A DNA stretch of 64,000 bases from Hyphomicrobium sp. ghe19 (GTDB taxonomy: Bacteria > Pseudomonadota > Alphaproteobacteria > Rhizobiales > Hyphomicrobiaceae), in contig NZ_LR743509.1 of the NCBI RefSeq assembly GCF_902712875.1, forward strand, positions 1,054,001-1,118,000. Direction: 5' to 3'. Of the stretch, positions 60,709 to 64,000 are shown piece after piece. The number at the start of each line of letters is the position of its first letter. Position 1 is the stretch's first letter. Both the position numbers and the translations under genes were made by a program. The notes under the pieces were generated by a model that saw only the letters and a list, made by a program, of their open reading frames with translations, had not been told where the DNA came from and did no database searches.

Positions 60709-61569
60709 ATGTTGCGGGCATTTGTGTTGGCGGCGGTTGTTTTCGCTGCCGTTCCTTCGGTTGGGGTGCTCGCTGAGCCGTCGGGAACCGACGCTCCTGC
60801 AGCGAAGACCACCGAAACCCAGTCTGGCACGACGATGTTCTTCGGGGACGCGAGCAAAGCCGCCGCTCCGGAAGCCGCAAAGCAGCCGGCGCCTGTCGCT
60901 GCAAAGCCGCAGCCGTTGCCGCCGCCGACGCTGACCGCGTCGGTCGATCTTAATCGACAGACGATGAGCGTTTCGGTCAACGGAGACCATCTCTACACCT
61001 GGGCGATCTCGTCAGGCACCGCGCAATTTCCTACTCCGACCGGAAACTTCCGCCCGGAATGGACCTCCAAAATGTGGTATTCGCGCAAATACGATAATGC
61101 GCCGATGCCTCATGCCGTTTTTATAAATGGCGGCGTGGCCGTTCATGGCACGTCTCACGTCGGCTCGCTCGGCGCGCCGGCTTCACACGGCTGCATCCGG
61201 CTTGCGCCTGGGAATGCGAAGACCTTTTACAATCTTGTCCAGCGCCACGGGCTGCAGCTGACGCGCGTCAGCGTTCACGGACGCCCGAACTGGCGTGATG
61301 GCGCCGTGGCGAGCCGCCGGGAACGGGAGCGCCGGGAGGTCGACGTTGCAAATAGCAATCAGGGCGGTTGGTTCTGGGGCAACAGCTGGGGCAGCGCCGA
61401 TTCATCCTACGACGCGCCGCCCGTGAAAAAGAAAGATCATAAGGGATACGCCTACGTCTACATCGATGGCGTGCCGACGAAGGTCTACCGGAAGAACAAT
61501 GGCGAGTACGTCTACAAAGTCCCGGCCCGGCCGAAAAAATATTACAACACGTACGGTTACGCCAATTGA
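60709..61569 (+). CDS. L,D-transpeptidase (YkuD domain)
   Basis: A 286-residue exported peptidoglycan cross-linking enzyme. A signal peptide (LAAVVFAAVPSVGVLAEP) is followed by a Pro/Ala-rich stretch. The YkuD domain starts near SVDLNRQTMSVSVNGDHLYT, with the active site HGTSHVGSLGAPASHGCIRL (catalytic Cys in SHGCIRL). The C-terminal 60 residues are rich in Tyr, Lys and Gly. It forms 3-3 cross-links or attaches lipoprotein. ATG 60709 follows GGGAG with five-base spacing. Confidence 0.92.
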   Translation: MLRAFVLAAVVFAAVPSVGVLAEPSGTDAPAAKTTETQSGTTMFFGDASKAAAPEAAKQPAPVAAKPQPLPPPTLTASVDLNRQTMSVSVNGDHLYTWAISSGTAQFPTPTGNFRPEWTSKMWYSRKYDNAPMPHAVFINGGVAVHGTSHVGSLGAPASHGCIRLAPGNAKTFYNLVQRHGLQLTRVSVHGRPNWRDGAVASRRERERREVDVANSNQGGWFWGNSWGSADSSYDAPPVKKKDHKGYAYVYIDGVPTKVYRKNNGEYVYKVPARPKKYYNTYGYAN

Positions 61570-61590
61570 GAGGCGATGCGACTTCTCAAA

Positions 61591-61623
61591 AAGAAAAGGC
61601 CCGGTGTTTCCGGGCCTTTTCTT
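61591..61623. terminator. Bidirectional intrinsic terminator after the L,D-transpeptidase
   Basis: AAGAAAAGGCCCGG and CCGGGCCTTTTCTT form a perfect 14-bp stem around TGTTT, with A/T runs on both sides so that it can serve both convergent genes. Confidence 0.9.
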
Positions 61624-61632
61624 TTGTGGACT

Positions 61633-62838
61633 TCAGAACGGGTTCCAAGTCGGCTTTTCGGTGAAGCCCAGATATCCGACGTTTGCGCCGAGGCGCATGC
61701 CCACGCCGGAGCGGATCGGCGCCATGATGACCGGTCCGCCCTTGAGAACAGTCAGTCCGACGCCTCCGACGAAATATGCCGAGCCGTCGATCCCAGTGAA
61801 GTTGCGATACAGCGCAGCCGGATCGTCCATATTGTAAATGAGGAAAAGCGTCCTCGACCCGGAGGCGCCAAAGTCGGTGCCGAGCGAGGGCCCGTGCCAA
61901 TAGACTTTTTTGACGACGGGCTGCGAGCGCATGAAAAGGTTGCCCTGACCAAAGCGGAGGCCGGCCAGGAATGCTCCGCCGCCCTCTATTCCGAGCACGT
62001 AAGCTGTCGGGCGTCCGTACTGCTTGAAGGCATGTTCGATGACGCCCGCAAGGCTCGTCGACACCGTGCCGAAGAAGCCTCGCGTCGCGTCGCGGATTTC
62101 ATCGATCGTATAGCCGCCTTCCGCCGGAGGTAGGGGAGCCGGGGGCGGGAACGGCAGTCCTTCATTCGGCTGCGTCATGGCGACGACCGGCGGCCCGCTC
62201 GCATTATTGGGCTTCGTGCTCGCGGTCCAGCCTTCCGACGGCGCTGGAGCCGCTTTCGCTGCGACTTCGGGCGGCGGGCTCTTTTTGGCTTTTGGCGCAG
62301 CGCTCGGTGCCGGACTTTGCGGCGTATTCTGAACCGGCTTCGAAGGCGCGGCGGGCGCGGCCGAGGCGACGGGCTTTTGGGGCTGGGCGTTACGCTGGGC
62401 CTCGGCGATCTTCTCATCGAGGCGCTTCAGCATGTAGTCGGACTTGCTCTTGATGACCGTATTCAGCTCGTCGGCGGCGGCGTGCAATTCCTGCAGCTTC
62501 GCGCAATCGGGCTGTACGCCCTCTGGCACGCGGCCGAGCGAATCCACGCGCAGCAACAGCGCGCTGCTCTTCTGGTCGAGGTCATCGAGCGTCGCGTCCT
62601 GGATCGCGTCCAGGGCCACGTTTTCGTAATCGGTGTCGCTGAGGTTGAGAGCGGCCCGATAGCGTTGCATCCGTTCCTGAAGTTTGGGCTGCGCCTCAAG
62701 CGTCAGCGTTCTGAGGCTCGCTCCCGATTGGTCGATTGCGGCCGCGAAATCTTTCGTGGTGCAGGGCTCAGCAGCCGCGGCCTGTCCGGCGACAGCCAGC
62801 GAGGCGGCAAGAGCAAAGAGAGCTGGCAACAATCGCAT
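61633..62838 (-). CDS. DUF1134/EipA-family envelope protein with extended N-terminus
   Basis: A 401-residue exported protein. A signal peptide (LLPALFALAASLAVAGQAAA) is followed by a helical region (residues about 25-165) and a Pro/Ala/Lys-rich linker (about 165-230). The C-terminal DUF1134 domain contains YVLGIEGGGAFLAGLRFGQG, VYWHGPSLGTDFGASGSR and MGAPI-like VIMAPIRSGVGMRLGANVGY. EipA of Brucella and relatives supports envelope integrity; those proteins are roughly half this length, so the first half is an addition. Confidence 0.85.
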   Translation of the reverse strand: MRLLPALFALAASLAVAGQAAAAEPCTTKDFAAAIDQSGASLRTLTLEAQPKLQERMQRYRAALNLSDTDYENVALDAIQDATLDDLDQKSSALLLRVDSLGRVPEGVQPDCAKLQELHAAADELNTVIKSKSDYMLKRLDEKIAEAQRNAQPQKPVASAAPAAPSKPVQNTPQSPAPSAAPKAKKSPPPEVAAKAAPAPSEGWTASTKPNNASGPPVVAMTQPNEGLPFPPPAPLPPAEGGYTIDEIRDATRGFFGTVSTSLAGVIEHAFKQYGRPTAYVLGIEGGGAFLAGLRFGQGNLFMRSQPVVKKVYWHGPSLGTDFGASGSRTLFLIYNMDDPAALYRNFTGIDGSAYFVGGVGLTVLKGGPVIMAPIRSGVGMRLGANVGYLGFTEKPTWNPF

Positions 62839-62918
62839 AAGTCAGAAACTCCGGTGGTGTTGCCGTGCGGCGCACTCAAAACGACTAGCGCGAGCGGAAC
62901 GGGGGCTGCAGGCTTCCT

Positions 62919-63329
62919 CTAACGTCGTGGCAGAGATTTGGCGGCGAGACGCGCCATGAACCGAGGAGTGTCGACGACAATTCGCGTGTGCACGCCGGAT
63001 CCAATCTGTTCGGCCCCGTCGCTGGCAGAGACATCGAAGGTCAGCTTGCGTCCGTCGACCGCTTTTAAGGTTGCTTTCGCTGTAACGGTGAAGCCGATCG
63101 GGGTCGGAGCAGTATGCGCTACGTTGAGATGGACGCCCAGGCTCTGGTGATCATCCGGCAGATGCCCGTCTAGACAGTCGACGGCTGCTGCCTCCATCAA
63201 GGCTATGAGCATCGGACTTGCGAAGACGGGGACGTCACCGCTGCCGACCTTCGTCGCGAGGCGCTCTTCAGTGACAAGGGCGCTCGCCGATCCTTCAAGG
63301 CCCACCTTCAACGATGATAAATCAGCCAT
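62919..63329 (-). CDS. FlK-like thioesterase family protein
   Basis: A 136-residue hotdog-fold protein of the fluoroacetyl-CoA thioesterase-like type: VPVFASPMLIALMEAAAVDC, LGVHLNVAHTAPTPIGFTVT and SDGAEQIGSGVHTRIVVD. The Thr/Glu/His catalytic set of FlK has plausible equivalents (Ser in FASPM, Glu in MEAAA, His in VAHTAP). The substrate is unknown. Confidence 0.82.
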   Translation of the reverse strand: MADLSSLKVGLEGSASALVTEERLATKVGSGDVPVFASPMLIALMEAAAVDCLDGHLPDDHQSLGVHLNVAHTAPTPIGFTVTAKATLKAVDGRKLTFDVSASDGAEQIGSGVHTRIVVDTPRFMARLAAKSLPRR

Positions 63330-63513
63330 TTCAGCCCGCTCCTATTCACCCTGCAGGCCATAAGGTGCGAAATCTGCCAGATCAATAGGGAGGATGAATG
63401 ATAGGCTATATGCGACGTTAACCTCGTTTGGCCGATGCGATGCACAACGCTCCGTCGCGCGCTCAAGATGCGGCGGTGATTAGAAGGGTTCTGTCTGACC
63501 TCAGGGGAGACGC

Positions 63514-63795
63514 GTGCTTCACCGCTTTCGCTGGTTCGTGATCGCATTTTCGATGGTGCTGGCTCTCGCGCCATTCGCCGGCATTGCCGGGGCCGCTCTC
63601 CTCGCGCTGGTCGCCGGATGCGAGATCAATGACGCTGCGAGAAACGCTTGCTTTGCGTTCGGCGTTGACCTTGGCCCGTGGTTGTCCAGCCTGTCGATGA
63701 CTGGGGCGCTCGGCAATATCACGCTTCCGGCTTTAGCCGCTGTTCTAATGTTTTGGGCCGTTGTCGAGAGCGCATGCGTTTTGTTCCGGCGATAG
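63514..63795 (+). CDS. Small two-helix membrane protein, unknown function
   Basis: A 93-residue protein that starts with GTG 63514, five bases after GGGGAG. It has an N-terminal helix (FVIAFSMVLALAPFAGIAGA, extended by ALLALVAG), a cysteine-containing loop (GCEINDAARNACFAFG) and a second helix (LPALAAVLMFWAVVESACVL). The family is not recognised. It converges with the partial gene at the window end. Confidence 0.6.
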   Translation: MLHRFRWFVIAFSMVLALAPFAGIAGAALLALVAGCEINDAARNACFAFGVDLGPWLSSLSMTGALGNITLPALAAVLMFWAVVESACVLFRR

Positions 63796-63799
63796 CCTA

Positions 63800-64000
63800 T
63801 CAAGGCCGGGAAAATTCCAACAATCCCGGGAAGGCCGTGCCCTTGGGGCCGATTTCCGTCAAGGCTGCCGCGCAGCTTTCATCGATGATGACCTTGCACT
63901 GGTTCGGATCTTCCTCCCGAACGCAATGTTTGACCCTGATCCAGGCGTCGTAAATCTTCTTTTGCTGCGCCTTGAATTCCTCGAGCTCGGCGTCCGCGTA
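63800..64000 (-). CDS. C-terminal fragment of a small cysteine-containing protein, cut by window end
   Basis: The last 66 codons of a minus-strand frame run in from beyond the window and stop at 63800. The fragment reads YADAELEEFKAQQKKIYDAW, then HCVREEDPNQCKVIIDESC and GTAFPGLLEFSRP. It is helical at first, with three regularly placed cysteines. The start and any signal peptide lie outside. The family is not recognised; the uninterrupted frame and good codon use suggest a real gene. Confidence 0.5.
   Translation of the reverse strand, partial: YADAELEEFKAQQKKIYDAWIRVKHCVREEDPNQCKVIIDESCAAALTEIGPKGTAFPGLLEFSRP

Overview
The window is about 60% GC, gene-dense bacterial chromosome, most likely from a Hyphomicrobium-like alphaproteobacterium (order Hyphomicrobiales). 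This assignment is an inference. It rests on the slt-dapA-smpB and rpoZ-rsh-pdxJ-acpS-lepB-rnc-era-recO gene orders, a single long RelA/SpoT homologue, glnB-glnA, DUF1489, DUF1134/EipA, DUF2062 and a cbb3-oxidase assembly cluster. No insertion sequence, prophage, CRISPR array or rRNA was seen, and there is one tRNA gene, tRNA-Leu(GAG). Both edges cut genes: the copper ATPase at the left and a small cysteine-containing protein at the right.

Layout. 1-2541: end of a cbb3 oxidase assembly cluster (ccoI, ccoS, a TauE/SafE-type membrane protein). 2538-7859: mixed metabolism (quinone oxidoreductase, lone PaaK-like ligase, DedA protein, alpha/beta hydrolase). 8025-11973: a three-gene periplasmic molybdenum hydroxylase (2Fe-2S subunit, Tat-exported molybdopterin subunit, triheme cytochrome c), followed by a truncated siroheme-synthase-like gene. 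13500-17679: an envelope cluster (OmpA protein with BON-like repeats, 32-residue membrane peptide, membrane-anchored protein with two helix-hairpin-helix-like repeats). 17619-23730: hydrolase, lytic transglycosylase, dapA, smpB, a peroxiredoxin-fold protein with no cysteine, and a family-5 uracil-DNA glycosylase. 23761-32833: NYN protein, then the rpoZ-to-recO housekeeping block for stringent response, PLP and ACP maturation, protein export, RNA processing and recombination.

32834-38313 is the least ordinary part. It has a 606-base gap with several hairpins, a protein built from four TerB/EF-hand-like repeats, a biotin carboxylase, a LysR regulator, and a divergent two-gene unit in which a 22-residue Lys/Ala histone-like peptide overlaps a secreted protein by one base, preceded by two DNA palindromes. 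38419-52797: lipB, tRNA-Leu, a DegP-type protease, a polysaccharide deacetylase, a block of envelope and unknown proteins, an aminotransferase, and a TetR/MFS pair with repeated TGTTGAAATT sites. 52864-54795: nitrogen control (glnB-glnA on the minus strand behind a good sigma-54 promoter). 55019-64000: Nnr metabolite repair enzyme, TPR protein plus photolyase, L,D-transpeptidase, EipA-family protein with a long N-terminal extension, thioesterases and small membrane proteins.

Starts were moved from the longest open frame wherever a ribosome-binding site, signal peptide or family length argued for it. Functions rest on motifs read by eye; no database search was run.
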